DNA of 64,000 nt from Oscarella lobularis (lineage: Eukaryota > Porifera > Homoscleromorpha > Homosclerophorida > Oscarellidae), in the NCBI RefSeq assembly GCF_947507565.1, contig NC_089194.1:620001-684000 (forward strand), written 5' to 3'. The notes under the pieces are model-generated. The model ran no database searches. It saw nothing but the letters and a program-made list of their open reading frames with translations, and was not told the DNA's origin. The stretch's first letter is position 1, and each line of letters begins with the position of its first letter. The position numbers and the translations under genes are program-made. Below, piece after piece: positions 32,602 through 45,639 of this stretch.

Positions 32602-34412
32602 GATAGAGGAGAAGGAGGGATAGGAAACTCCCCTATCACGTGACCGTTTTCGTGTCCCCATGACTGATGCGGTCATAGTGACAATTGTCCCGTACATATT
32701 TGCCTTTTCCGCGGGTTTCTGAATCGGTTTGAACAGCGATCTTTACGAGAAATTTGCAAAATTTATAGCTCCGCTAAAGGTACTTTTAGTAGCCCTAAGC
32801 ACTTGAAGCACGCGCCTGTAAGTGTAAGTTATTACGGTCGGCGTGACAGCTTGCACAATATCGCTATTAGCTTCGCCAGCTTGCCTTTTCCAAAGCATGT
32901 TTTGCGTCAAGTACACGTCTAAAGAGTAGGAGAAGTGACAGAGACGGCTCTTATTCTTGCCTGCGCTCCCTAACTTTCGCTATAGCCGAGATTTCAGCGA
33001 TGGCGACGCGCGCTACTACCCCTTTTGTCAGAGAGTACACTCCGCACTCGAAGGGTTTTTTAGATTAGAACGTTTACTACCCTGCGGGAGAAAGGCAAAG
33101 CTAATGCCAGAGGGTAGCCACTTCCCAAAACTCTGTCTAGTATAAGGGCTAAATATCAATCCAGATTGAATGAAGTCGAGTCATTCGGAGACTTTCGAAC
33201 GACGAAATGGCATCTTCTCGCCTTTTTGCGCTCGATCGAAACTTTTTTGTGCTATTGAAGCAGCCGAGGATATCATTTGGAGCTCTTGGGGACCGATTTT
33301 CCAACGGATTCCTCCGAAATGCGCTGCAAAAATGTCTTCGCGTCTTCACGAAGAAGTTCAAGCCGCGGAACATCCGATCGACAACCTTATCTGAAATAAT
33401 CTGCTCTAAAGCGCTCCGAAACGGATCCATAACTTGTGCATCAGTTAGCCTCGCGTTCGCCAGGCCCTTCTCCCTGCTCTCCCGTATGTCCACGGGAGAC
33501 ATGCCAAGCCTGGGTACGAGGCATGCGTGAGATAGGGTGTGGTCAGGGGTGTGGTTGCGCGCGCAAAGCGCGCGCGCAAATTTTTTTGACCACGCCTATT
33601 TTTTTAATTAACCCCGCCTACCTAAAACCATCTTAAAACTCTGCTTTCTTATTATTGTTGGTGTTGCGCACTAAAAAATTCTAATATTGTTCATTTTTTG
33701 TGCTTTTTGTTATAAATTTAAACAAAGTTTTAAAAAAATCTAAAATGCGTGAGAAAACGGAAGCCATGCGTGTTGGCGTGACATAAGCCATGAATGCATG
33801 ACTGTCACGCGCAATGCGTGAGACTTGGCATGTCTGGAGAAGGGCCTGGTATCTGGAAAATCACGTGGGACCCCCTTTTGGTTGTGCGGTCGGTCGGATG
33901 TGACGCCTCTCTGATAAGTGCTAATAAAGTTGACCTTTTCAAATGATCGCCCGCGTCTCTAAGCGCATCGCGTAAAGCATCACGGCTTCTTAGGGAAGTC
34001 TTTGGTCTCCAGTACGCCAAAAGTAACAGATCCGTGTTTTTGGAAGAAAACAATGACCATAAACAGCGTGTATTCCAATCGTTTCTCTGCACGGCCGCAG
34101 GTTAGAAAATAATGACAGTAAACAGCGTGTATTCCAATCGTTTGTCTGCATGGCTGCAGGTTAGAGACGCGGGCGATCGTTTGAAAAGGTCAACTTTATT
34201 AGCACCTATCAGAGAGGCGTCACATCCGACCGACCGCACCCCCAAAAGGGGGTCCCACGTGATTTTCCAGATACCAGGCCCTTCTCCCCTCCCGTGGACA
34301 TACGGGAGAGCAGGGAGAAGGGCCTGGCGAACGCGAGGCTATGCATCAGTCATGGGGACACGAAAACGGTCACGTGATAGGGGAATTTCCTATCCCTCCT
34401 TCTCCTCTATCT
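32602..34412. mobile_element. Layered palindromic element
   Basis: The contiguous right arm 34161-34412 is complementary to three separated left segments: 33837-33962, 33438-33498 and 32602-32670. Shared blocks include 'CCCCATGACTGATGC', 'CGCGTTCGCCAGGCCC' and 'CATCCGACCGACCGCAC'. The left arm has been split by two insertions, 32671-33437 and 33499-33836. The loop region carries a short tandem duplication (34044-34100 against 34104-34160). Confidence 0.8.
33499..33836. mobile_element. Small transposon nested in the palindromic element
   Basis: Flanks read 'AGACATGCCAAG' at the left and 'CTTGGCATGTCT' at the right, complementary to each other. The interior has 'GCGCGCGCAAATTTTTTTGA' plus 'CCACGCC', shared with the element at 20183. 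About 340 bp and non-coding. Confidence 0.6.
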
Positions 34413-34422
34413 GCGCTCCGCT

Positions 34423-34472
34423 GTAAACGGAGTCCGTGAAAACGGTCGAGAGTTCGAATCTCTCTCTCACTA
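34423..34472 (+). tRNA. trnY: tRNA-Tyr(GTA), 5'-truncated
   Basis: The anticodon arm CTCCG-CTGTAAA-CGGAG gives anticodon GTA. A T arm, GAGAG-TTCGAAT-CTCTC, and the 3' acceptor strand follow. The 5' acceptor and D arm are missing, replaced by the palindromic element. This marks the left edge of the mitochondrial insert. Confidence 0.7.
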
Positions 34473-34490
34473 AATAATTATGCTTAGTTG

Positions 34491-34565
34491 GCCACTGTGG
34501 TGGAATAGGTAGACACGTCAGACTTAAAATCTGATATAATATGGGTTCAAGTCCCATTAGTGGCG
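34491..34565 (+). tRNA. trnL: Mitochondrial tRNA-Leu(TAA)
   Basis: Acceptor GCCACTG pairs with TAGTGGC (one G-T). The anticodon loop CTTAAAA reads TAA. The T arm is ATGGG-TTCAAGT-CCCAT. Confidence 0.85.
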
Positions 34566-34577
34566 ATTACAAGACTA

Positions 34578-34648
34578 GCACGCATAGTTTAACGGTAAAA
34601 TGGTTGACTTCCAATCAGCAGTTGTGGGTTCAATTCTCACTGTGTGTA
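34578..34648 (+). tRNA. trnG: Mitochondrial tRNA-Gly(TCC)
   Basis: Acceptor GCACGCA pairs with TGTGTGT (two wobble pairs). The anticodon loop CTTCCAA reads TCC. The T arm is present. Confidence 0.8.
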
Positions 34649-34668
34649 ACAAGTAATTTAATCCTTCA

Positions 34669-34739
34669 TGTAGTGTAGACTAATGGTTGGTCACTAGACT
34701 CATGATCTAGGTATGTAGGTTCGATTCCTACCTCTGCTT
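34669..34739 (+). tRNA. trnM: Mitochondrial tRNA-Met(CAT)
   Basis: Anticodon arm CTAGA-CTCATGA-TCTAG and T arm GTAGG-TTCGATT-CCTAC. The acceptor stem has two mismatches, as expected for a decaying nuclear copy. Confidence 0.75.
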
Positions 34740-34793
34740 TAACCCCACTCCTGTAATAATTTTAGGAGTGTTGAGTTTAAAGACAATAAAGAA

Positions 34794-36191
34794 ATGTATG
34801 AAGCTTTTTATCCAGAATTATTTCTAAGTCTAGCAGTGTTGGTCCTGGTTATCTATGGAGTTTATCAGCCAACATTAAAAACAGCAATAATAATTTTTTT
34901 GGTTACAGGATTAATGGCCCTCCCTAACGAACAGTTTTTATTTTGAGAAGATAAGACGCTTGATCTAACAAACGGGCTTTTGACAATTAATAGTTGAATA
35001 TCTATTACAAAATTAATTATTATAGTAGGGTCTATTTCTATATTATTAATGTTGAAAGACACCAAAATTTCGGGACAAGCATCATTTGATTCCCCCGTTT
35101 TAATTTTAATTGTAACACTGGGATCTGTGCTTTTAGTTTTATCAATTAATTGACTTTCTGTTTATTTAGCCATTGAATTACAAACTTTATCCTTATTTGT
35201 TTTAACCGCATTAAAAAGAGATAGTGCATACGGCGCTGAAGCCGGGCTTAAATATTTTGTCTTAGGGGCGTTATCATCCGGCCTATTTTTATTTGGATGT
35301 GCTTTACTTTATGGTTTAACCGGTGAAACAAGCGTACATGCTGGTGGACAAATATGTGCTCTTACATCAAATGGTGAGGTAGGAAAAGTTCTTATAACAA
35401 TTTCGTTATTATTTAAACTATCTGCTGCGCCATTCCATATGTGAGCCCCCGATGTATATGAGGGAGCACCAACAACAACAACCGCACTATTGGCTATAGT
35501 GCCAAAAGTTAGTGTGTTTGCTATTTTAGTTCAAATAGGACCAGTAGTTAATGTATTATTAGCAAGTGCAATGCTATCTATGATATATGGAGCTATAGGG
35601 GCCTTAAATCAAACTAAAATTAAACGACTATTAGCATATAGTGGTATTGGTCACATGGGGTTTGTTCTTTTTGGTGTAACAATTGGTTCATTTGAAAGTA
35701 TTCAAGCAAGCTTAATATATATGATTATATATGTTATAATGTCTATATGTAGTTTTTCAATAATACTAACATTAGGATTATCTAAAAACTTAATAGTGGA
35801 GTTTAGCGGCCTTTCTAGGAGACATCCTATTATGGCAGTAACCCTAGCTTTTACTTTTCTGTCTACAGCCGGAATCCCACCTTTAGCAGGGTTTTTTAGT
35901 AAGTGGTTAGTGTTATTATGTGGAATATCCTCTCAATATTATTTAACTTCAATCATAGCCGTGCTTTGCTCCGTTATAGCGGGGGTATATTATGTAAGAA
36001 TAGTGAAAATAATTTACTTTCAAGCAGAATCTTCTCTTTTAATTTGAAAAGATGTACTTACAGGAGATAAAAGAGGAGAATTCAGAAGATCAATATTAAT
36101 CGGATTATCACTATATATAATACTATTCATAATGATATCTCCAAACCTGTTATTACAAATAGCACATAATGCTACGATGGGGCTATATTAA
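34794..36191 (+). pseudogene. nad2: NADH dehydrogenase subunit 2 (mitochondrial copy)
   Basis: ATG 34794 to TAA 36189-36191, 465 codons, open throughout if TGA is Trp. Typical ND2 features: a multi-spanning hydrophobic protein, the conserved block 'LSAAPFHMWAPDVYEGAP' (TGA at the Trp), 'LLAYSGIGHMGF' and 'STAGIPPLAGFFSKW'. It sits directly after trnM. Under the nuclear code it is interrupted within about 50 codons, so it is non-functional here. Confidence 0.9.
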
Positions 36192-36207
36192 TAATCTGCA
36201 AGGATAG

Positions 36208-36253
36208 TGTTGTTATAAAAATGTTAACCCGCCGCAGTGGCGGGTAACAACAC
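36208..36253. repeat. Mitochondrial intergenic hairpin
   Basis: A nested stem: GTGTTGTTA pairs with TAACAACAC, and inside it GTTAACCCGCC with GGCGGGTAAC around the loop GCAGT. It lies between nad2 and nad5. Repetitive hairpins of this kind are known from sponge mtDNA spacers. Confidence 0.65.
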
Positions 36254-36292
36254 GCCTTTGTATCAATAAAATTTTTGGTGAGAGAAAAAGAG

Positions 36293-36539
36293 ATGTATCT
36301 ATTAGTATTATTTATACCATTATTAAGTGCTGCAATATCTGATTTATTCGGAAGAAAAATTGGTGAGAAAGGTGCAGGGATTTTTACTTCAAGTAGTATA
36401 GTAATATCTTGAGTGTTATCAATGTTAATATTTTATGAAACAAATATTAATGCCTCTTCCACATATTAAAATTATGAAGATGATTCGATTCAGATTTATT
36501 AACTATTTATTTTGGCCTACAATTTGACGCCTTAACAGG
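36293..36539 (+). pseudogene. nad5: NADH dehydrogenase subunit 5, N-terminal fragment
   Basis: ATG 36293 begins 'MYLLVLFIPLLSAAISDLFG', the conserved ND5 start. A one-base frame break near 36465 separates it from a second segment with the conserved 'GLQFDALT' at about 36512-36538. There the sequence switches to cox1. About 80 of roughly 600 residues are retained. Confidence 0.8.
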
Positions 36540-37784
<1,245 letters not shown>

Positions 37785-37797
37785 GCCCGAATTGGGA

Positions 37798-37882
37798 GGA
37801 AAGATGGCAGAGTGGTTAATGCGGTTGTCTTGAAAACAACAGCCCTTTTGTGGGCTCATGGGTTCAAATCCCATTCTTTCCT
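37798..37882 (+). tRNA. trnS: Mitochondrial tRNA-Ser(TGA)
   Basis: Acceptor GGAAAGA pairs with TCTTTCC. The anticodon loop CTTGAAA reads TGA. A long variable arm, GCCC...GGGC, and the T arm ATGGG-TTCAAAT-CCCAT are present. Ser(UCN) type. Confidence 0.9.
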
Positions 37883-38086
37883 TTAAGATAAAATGAATGT
37901 ATGTTTAAATAAGAGGGGGGTTATAGTTTAGCCTCTACGACCCGATATGTACATTGGGTCAATGGAAGAAGGTAAAGAAAACATGTAACATCATATATTT
38001 AATTAATAGTTCAATTTGCCAGAATTCAAATCACAGGTAAATCAATAGATATTTTAACAAAGATCAACGTTTGGGTAACGTTGCTC

Positions 38087-41000
38087 TATGGCAAAGCTGA
38101 ATGACGCTAATTTTGCTGGAGGAGAGGAGTCGGCAAACTGCACTCTGATTCTAACGGATAGATATTCAGGCAAAACGTTGGCCGTCAGTGGACTCAGCGT
38201 CGTCGGTCGCAATCATTTCGGCGTCTATCATGTTAGAAGAAAAATGCTCAACGTTTTCGAAGCAACTAACGAGCAGGTCATAAATGATTAATTAAGTTAA
38301 TGAATATTTCAATTTATGTTTCTAGATTGAGGGCGATGCTGAGATCAAGAACATCGTCCGGATCGTCGGTCTGGAGTACAGCAAAGATTACAGTTCGGTT
38401 GATGATCTGAAAGCGCTTCGTTATGGTCGTCTTATGATCATGACTGATCACGATGAAGATGGAACAAACGTGAAAGGACTTCTGATCAGATTTCTTCGTC
38501 ACAAGTGGCCTCTTCTGCTTCGACATCCTTTCCTCGAGCAATTCATCACTCCAAGAGTCAAAGTGCAGTACTGACAATAAATAAATATTGCATTTCATGC
38601 TATAATAATTTTTAGGTCTTCAAGGGGCTGAATAAGAAGGCTTTCTATTCGATTTCAGAGTTTGATGAGTGGGAAGAGAAGACCCCTGACTCGTTGTCTT
38701 GGCGAGTCCAGTACTACAGAGGATTGGGAACGAGCACGGCAAATGAGGCCAAAGAATACTTTCAAGACTAGGAGAAACATCGTGTTCTGTTCACGTACTG
38801 TGGGTCAAGTGACGATGCAGCAATAACACTGGTAAATTCTTTGATAGTTAGTTAGGAGTCGAATTTATACTACCGTAGCTGCTTTCTAGGCTTTTGCTCA
38901 GGGTCACGCAGCCTGGCGAAAACGTTGGCTTAAGGACTGGCTGGCTCAACGGAAGCAAAGACGTCAGGCGGGAAAGAGCGAGGTAGATCAAGTACATGAG
39001 GGAAGTGTTGCATCTTAGCGATAGATTGTTTTAGTCGTTTTCAAGCGGTAGCGACCAATTGACTTTCAGCAATTTTGTAAACGAAGAGCTCGCGCAGTTT
39101 GCGAACGCTTTTAATGGCAGATCGATTCCTTCGTTAGTCGACGGTAAGTTCTCAATCATCGTAAAGACATTGCAAGACGTTGCAAGTTGATAGTGTCCTG
39201 TTTTCTTTAGCAGGACTAACGCCTGCTCAGAGAAGAGTTGTTGTTACCTGTAGCTAGCTGAATAACAAACAAATCAATGTAGTTCATTTGGCTGGTATCG
39301 GGTCCGATCTCTCCTCTTATAATTACGCGAAAGTAAGCTTTTTCTACTTTTTCTTGCTTTTTCGCTGACTCGTCTCTCAAGAAAACGATTACAACATGTA
39401 TTGGTCTTGCTCAGAACTTTGTCGGCGCAAACAACATTAATCTCCTCAAGCCGATCGGTCAATTTGGTACGCGTCTTCGCGGTGGCAAAGACGCAGCGAG
39501 TCCGCGATGCCTTTTCAGCGCGCTCAGCTCACTCGCTCGTCTCATCATATCTCCTCTCGACGAGCCGGGCCTAACTCGTCTTTGCGACGACGACAGTCTC
39601 TTGGAGCCCGAATGGCTTTGTCCCATTCTTCCCATGGTTCTCGTGAACGGAGCAGAGGGCATGGGAACGGAATTCAGCAGCTTTGTTCCCAATTACGACG
39701 CTCGCGAAATTGTTGCCAAACTTCAGCGGATGCTCGACGGCCTTGAGCCGGTTCCCATGGTGCCGTCCTATGAAAAATTCGCCGGCGAGATTCGTCAAGT
39801 CGACGAGCACACTTTCACGACTTTTGGAACCATCACTCAAATCGACGACACGCATTTGGAAATTACGGAACTTCCTGTCGGAACGTGGACGGAGACTTAC
39901 ATGAGGGCCGTGCTCGAGTCTAGGACAATTAAAAACTTGATTAGGTGAGTCAGAGGAAGAGATCAACCATACTCTCTCATTATATGATTTCTTCATTAAA
40001 GTGATTATACTGCGTCTTATACGGATACGACTGTTCGGTTTGTCGTCACTATGACGAAAGCGAGAATGGATGTCTGTGAGAAGGAGGGGTTTCACAAGAA
40101 GTTCAAGTTGGAGTCGACACTAGAACCAAACAATCTCGTAAGATTCAATTCCTTATTGAAGATATATAAATCATGGAGATTATTTGTAGGTTTTGTTTGA
40201 TTGTAATGGCTGTTTGAAGAAGTATGCAAATGAAATCGAAATTTTAAAAGAGTTCTTTGATTTGCGTCTGGAGCGCTATGCAATAAGAAAAAGGTTGCTT
40301 GAAGGGCAGCTAAAGGCCGAAGTCGACATGCTAACAAACCAGGCGCAATTTATCGATGAGAAGTGTGACGGAAAATTCATCGTTGGTACGGGAAAATAAC
40401 TCATGGCAGATTGGCCGAGTCTTAACAAATAGATAGTTGCTTTGCTGAGTCGACGAGGCTACGCCTCCGATCCTATCAGGGCCTGGAGAGAGGCGAACCC
40501 GTCGTTTCGCGCCGCTATTGCGTCAGGAGACGACTCGAGAGACGAAGTCGATACAACTGTACCTGACCTCAACTATCTGCTTCGCTTGTCGTTGACGAAA
40601 GAAGAGAGAGACCAGCTTCTCGCAAAGAGAGATTCCAAGGTAAGGTGACCTAAGGGGCTATACAGTAATGGATCTTTGGGATCAGGTCACAGGTATGTTC
40701 TGAATAGCGTTGGGCTAACTGTGGGGTATCACTCTCTCGTAGATATTGATGTTGGAATGATTAGTCAGGCATCTGTTATTAGATGTCTGAGCTGCAAGTT
40801 GTAAGACTAAAGTCTCCGAAAACTATGTGGAAAGACGATTTGAAGATACTTTTAGATCAACTGGAGGTAGTTCCATGAAAGAAACGGAATAGTTTCATTC
40901 TTTGACGTTTCGAATTATAGAAGGTGGAGCAGAACGATAAAGGCAACGCATCGATGCCGAAAGCGAGAGTCCCAAAGAAGGTAATTGTTCAGAGTTCGAA

Positions 41001-41210
41001 TTTTACTCTAGGGAAGACTTGATGTCGAAGGTCAAGGAACGAGCAAAAAGACCTCATGAAGGTTCTTCAAAAAGAAATTTCACTGAAAACATCGACGACG
41101 CTGGACCGCCGAAAAAGAAAACTTCTTCTTCTAGCGCTTCGGTGGTATTTGAAGTTTTGCCGGCCTCGAAGCGCTCCCTGCGCTCATCGGAGAAAAGGAA
41201 AAAGTGATTT
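38087..41210 (+). pseudogene. DNA topoisomerase II, C-terminal two thirds, decayed
   Basis: Starts inside the TOPRIM domain ('CTLILTDRYSGKTLAVSGL'; the family's EGDSA is altered to DRYSG). It continues with 'MTDHDEDGTNVKGLL' (DxDxD kept), 'YYRGLGTSTANEAKEYF', the WHD/tower region ('GGKDAASPRCLF', 'LPMVLVNGAEGMGTEF', 'NYDAREIVAKLQRMLDG'), 'DTTVRFVVTMT' and 'LKKYANEIEILKEFFDLRL'. A lysine-rich tail ends near 41205. Introns are retained. In-frame TAG stops lie at 38769-38771 and about 39253. The active-site Tyr in 'SPRY' is Cys (tgc) at about 39508. The ATPase half is missing; the gene begins where the mitochondrial insert ends. Confidence 0.9.
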
Positions 41211-42527
41211 TGAAGTTGATGAAGAGCATTTGAATTGAATTAAGTAGCAGGTAATTTTTAGCGCAATTGCGTTGTTTTAGGCTATGAGCTGCGGACTGTT
41301 GGTGTCCGTATGAGGCTTGTTTGTTTTAGTCGTGTGTATGTTGCCAGTTGCCAGTTGTTTGGCGTTGTTAAATAAAAATTGTGACGTCACATTAAAGCCG
41401 TTTTGTATGTGCATTGATGGCCAACAACGGCGAACACCTACTTTAGTTACGGTACAGCAGGCTCGGTGGAAGGTATTTTTCGAAGGTCGGGGAAAATTTT
41501 GCACGCCAGAAATTTTTTAAACCACGCCCACTCAAAAAGGTTACTTCCGAAGTGTAGAAAAACTTATTCTCTAAAAGGAAGCTCGAACACCGTCCCAAGG
41601 TGCTGTAATTGTGCAAAGAAACGAATTTGCAACAATTTCGTGAGAGAGGCTCTTTGTTAGAACTCTCAGGCACACATGCATTTACAATTAAAACCGGGTT
41701 TAGATGCAGACCACGAGGTACCCATTAGGTAGTGACCGTAGTGTGACCGATTCTTCTATATCAGCAGGGCGTTATGCACGGATAAATTAGAAAATTGATT
41801 ACTTTCGGAATTTTTTTAGGTCGGGCCACGGCCCGACCTGCCCATATGCGTGCGCCGGGCCTGTAATAACAGATATTTAAATTACTGTATGTTCCGCGTT
41901 GAACCTCTCCGTATACTCTTCTAAGCCTCTGTATATATCCAAACGTCTTTCAAAGTCGTATATCTATGTACCTCTCGACTGAAATGCCCGTACAAGAGAA
42001 ATTACGTAAATAAAGTAAAGTAATTGACTACACGATCGACTTTAGCATTTCTATCTGGCGGGAATGTACAGTAGCCTAAATGCAAGCTCTGAACATCAAG
42101 TCAGTCTCTAGAGTACCAAATAGACGCTGAGACGGCGTTTCTCGTGCCTCAAAATCATTGTGTTCGTCGCGCGAGTCTCGTCTTGGAACAAATACCGCGG
42201 CAAATGGCGTTTTTCGGATGTCACCGAACATTTCTCGACTGAAAGTCAAGATTCGCTTCTCTACGATGGTATGAGAGCAATCGATATGCTGGTGAATACG
42301 ACTTCTTCCTTGTTGTATTTATGGAGCCGACCACCAGAGTTGTACGGGTGGAGCCCGTATAACGGCGGAGGGAGGCTCTCTCAAACGTGATCTTAGGGCC
42401 GGAAGTGTCTGTATGTCTGTCTGTCTGTATGTATGTATGTATGTCTGTTCGTCACGCTCGGTATTGTGACGTAACTTAAAAACCCGTTTTTTCGTACAGC
42501 GCATGCGCGACATGGAGCCCAAAACGG
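41211..42527. other. Transposon-derived and gene-free sequence
   Basis: Patches resemble the interior of the 20183 element ('ACCACGCCCACTCAAAAAGG' at 41522, 'CTCTCAAACGTGATC' at 42378). A TCTG/TATG microsatellite occupies 42408-42448. No gene was recognised. Confidence 0.45.
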
Positions 42528-44850
42528 TTCAGTTCAGTTCACAGTTTTATTTTAATACGGAAATCCTTCAGCACGTGGGCCGATCTTCCAGGAAACCGTA
42601 TACAGGGGAATGACAGCAAAAGGAGAAAAGAGAAAAATGACAATATTTACAACTATAACTATATAACCTCTAAATCAGTACACAGAGTTTTGATTGAAAT
42701 AGTTCTTCAGGCCCAATTTAAAGATCGCGGGATCATTACTCCCTCTTATGATTGCCGGAAGCGAATTCCATAGAGTTTGAGCCCGAAAGAATGGAGAACG
42801 ACGAAGTGCCTCGGTGCGTGGTCGGATGACGTTGACCCCAGAAGCACTGAGACGAGTGGCGGCACCGGTGCGCTGAATACGCCCAATTTTCGCCGCGAGA
42901 ACAGAAGCTGTGGCGGAGTTGCACAAGCAGCGGTAACTCAACATTCCTAGTTGAGTAGCATGCCTTGTGCGAATTGGATTGAGACGAAATAGATCGAGAA
43001 GTGCTGCTACTCCTCCAACAGAGGCCGTAGAATCGTCATAACGCAAACCAGCCAGACAACGGAGATACCTCTTTTCTATCTGTGCTAAGCGGCTGATTAC
43101 GCCAGCTGATCCGTCCGCCCAAACGGCAGCCCCGTAGTCAAGGTCCGGTTGAATGACTGAGCGAACAAACGCTAGTCGAGCTGCGTTGGATAACAGACGA
43201 TGACATCGGTAAAGAACACCAATTTTTCGGCCAACCTTCCTAATGACGTTGTCCATCTGCGGTTTCCACGATAGACGACTATCAATCAAAACCCCGAGGT
43301 ATCTCACGTGAGGTGAAGGCGACAGAATGACATTATTGACCGAAACCGTATAGATCGACGTGTCTTCAGTATCACGAAACTTGGGAAAAAGCAGAAAAGC
43401 CGATTTTTGACCATTGAGAGCCATCAGATTCTCAGAGTACCATGAAGTCACACTATTAATATCTTGTTGTAGTTGAGTAACCGCTCCCTCAAAAGTTTCG
43501 TTGCTGGAATAAAGACAGGCATCATCTGCGTAAAGGATTAGAGACGATTGAGAAGAGACGACCGAGGTGATGTTCCGGGTGAAGAAATTGAATAAAAGAG
43601 GACCTAATTTTGAACCTTGAGGCACTCCTCTCCTAACTGGCGACAAGTTCGAAGCAGTAGAGCCGACCGAGACAAATTGTCGACGATCCAAGAGGTAAGA
43701 AGAGAGCCATGCCAGGACCTTTCCCTTCACTCCACACGATGACAGACCTCGGAGAAGTAAACTGTGATCGACTGTGTCAAAGGCCTTCTTAACATCAAGA
43801 AAGACAGCCGCCGAGCGAAGACCTGCGTCCTTGCCAGACAAAAGATCTTGAGTCAAACAAACCATCGCATCTTGAGTTGACCGAGATTTTCGAAAGCCAA
43901 ATTGGCAGTCAGGAATAAGAAGGTGCTTGTCGAAGTAGCCACATAAAGATTGAAAGACAAAATGTTCCAATATTTTTGAGACAATTGGCAGCAACGATAC
44001 CGGGCGAAAATTCTTGGGATCAAGTCTTGAACCCGATTTGAAAATGGGAACAACCTTGGCACACTTCCACTCATCTGGAAATACCCCAGATTGGAGAGAA
44101 GTATTAAAAAGGCTTGCCAATGATGGTGAAATTGCAGACGCTCCCATTTTTAAAAATTTCCCATCAATTCCATCATGACCCGAGGCTTTGTTGACGTCAA
44201 TTCTTCTAAGGAGGTCCGAGACCTCATCTGATGACACTAAGGGGAAGTTGAATAAAATTGAAGAATTAACGTCATCAGCTTGAGAATGCGTTTCAAGAGA
44301 ATCTTCTTCTAGTAGGCCACGAGGCCGACGCTCTGAGCTCTGTGACATACCAACTACTGATGCGAATTGATCACATAATTCACCAGCAGAAGGGAGCTGA
44401 TCAGACACAACTTTACGTCGTCCCGTGATGCAATTGATGGTAGACCAAAACCGAGCGGGATTGTGACTAAGAAGTGTCAATTTCTCAATGAAAAAGTTCT
44501 CCTTAGCCGCTCGTAAGCGATACTTGATAACATTTCTTTGTTTCTTGTACTTTTCATTGAAAAACCGCCTTTCCTCCAAAGGGCGCTTTCTAGAAATTGA
44601 GGCTTTTCGATAGAAATTTCTTTGTCTGATGTCAACAATGATTTGTTTAGTCATCCAAGGAAGAGAAGAGTGTTTGCGCCGGCGTGACGAGGATAAAGGA
44701 AAGTGACGATTTACCACGTCCAAGAATAATGACTTCCACGTGTCCCATTGATCATTAACATCAGTGAAGGATGGGTGACCCGAAAAAGGCGATTTACGGC
44801 GCGGATAAAGCGTTTTTTCTTTCATAAAGGGACTAAATGCTTAGAAACCC
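42528..44850 (-). mobile_element. Non-LTR retrotransposon (LINE), 5'-truncated
   Basis: One 716-codon frame (44825-42675) encodes the linker after the endonuclease ('SLPWMTKQIIVDIRQRNFYRK') and a complete reverse transcriptase with motifs in order: 'NFRPVSLLPIVSKILE', 'CQFGFRKSRSTQDAM', 'DVKKAFDTVDH', 'VPQGSKLGPLLF' and the active site 'LILYADDACLY'. The C-terminal half resembles the CR1/Jockey group. The endonuclease is absent, as expected after incomplete target-primed reverse transcription. The 3' region ends near 42528 in short GTTCA-type repeats. The frame is intact, suggesting a young insertion. No clear target duplication was found. Confidence 0.85.
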
Positions 44851-45639
44851 CTGTTTCAAATTGATCTGTGCTATTTTCCGTTTCATAAATGCACTGAGAA
44901 ACCGAAATGAGAGTTTTGATTGACACGCTCTGACGTCACAATCAAAAGTATCCACTCATGTACAGTTTGTACGTGGGTATGTATTCGTGTACGGGTAACA
45001 GGAAATATGACCCGTACACATGCATATGTCTTCAAATTCTTAGCAAATTATAAAATGCAATACAGTACGTCAGAAAAGCGTGTTATTAGCAATTATGTAG
45101 GTATGTACAGTATGTACGTAGGACTAAGCTTTAGGGGCTAAGGGCAGGGATTACTACAGTACGTGAATATGTGTGGCAACATAAAAAATTTTGACGTCAC
45201 GCTATGCAATGCACTCGCGTACTGTAAGCGGTGGGAGGCTCTGCATGATGGCAACACGGTGAACACCGGGCCATCATTCTCTAGTTTTATCCGGGATATT
45301 ACAGGCTCTTCTTATCTCCTCCAAATCCTCTTTTATCGTGGCAATCGCTGAGTTTCGAGGCAAGCGAATGAATGCTTACTCTAAATTTCTCGCCACTTGG
45401 ACTATGAGAGGGGGCAGCAAATGCTCCAAGAGGCAACGAATGGTCCTTTCACAGATATCTCCCGTATCATCTACACAGAAGATACTCCGAGCTAAGCTCT
45501 CAGCGGACTATCAATTCGAGCTCAGATTTTTTGTGCATAGCAAAGATCGAGCAGAATATCGTACCGAACGCGAGGCCAGAAATTCGCGTGCAAAAGAAAT
45601 TTCAGATCAAATGAAACATGAATCGCAATTAGCACCACG
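44851..45639. other. Transposon remnants and an unassigned frame
   Basis: 44920-45290 shares short blocks with other elements ('CCATCATTCTCTAG', 'TTTTGACGTCACG') and probably belongs with 41.3-42.5 kb as the host of the LINE insertion. A 143-codon plus-strand frame (45338-45769) contains 'YQFELRFFVHSKDRAEYRTE'; I do not recognise it. Confidence 0.35.

Noticed and set aside
33149-33502. A 117-codon minus-strand frame and its plus-strand shadow, considered as a gene
   Set aside because: It lies inside the insertion that splits the palindromic element, has no recognisable motif, and shares the region with equally long frames on the other strand.
42528-44850. Target-site duplication for the LINE
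   Set aside because: No convincing direct repeat was found near 42520 and 44850; the exact ends are unclear.
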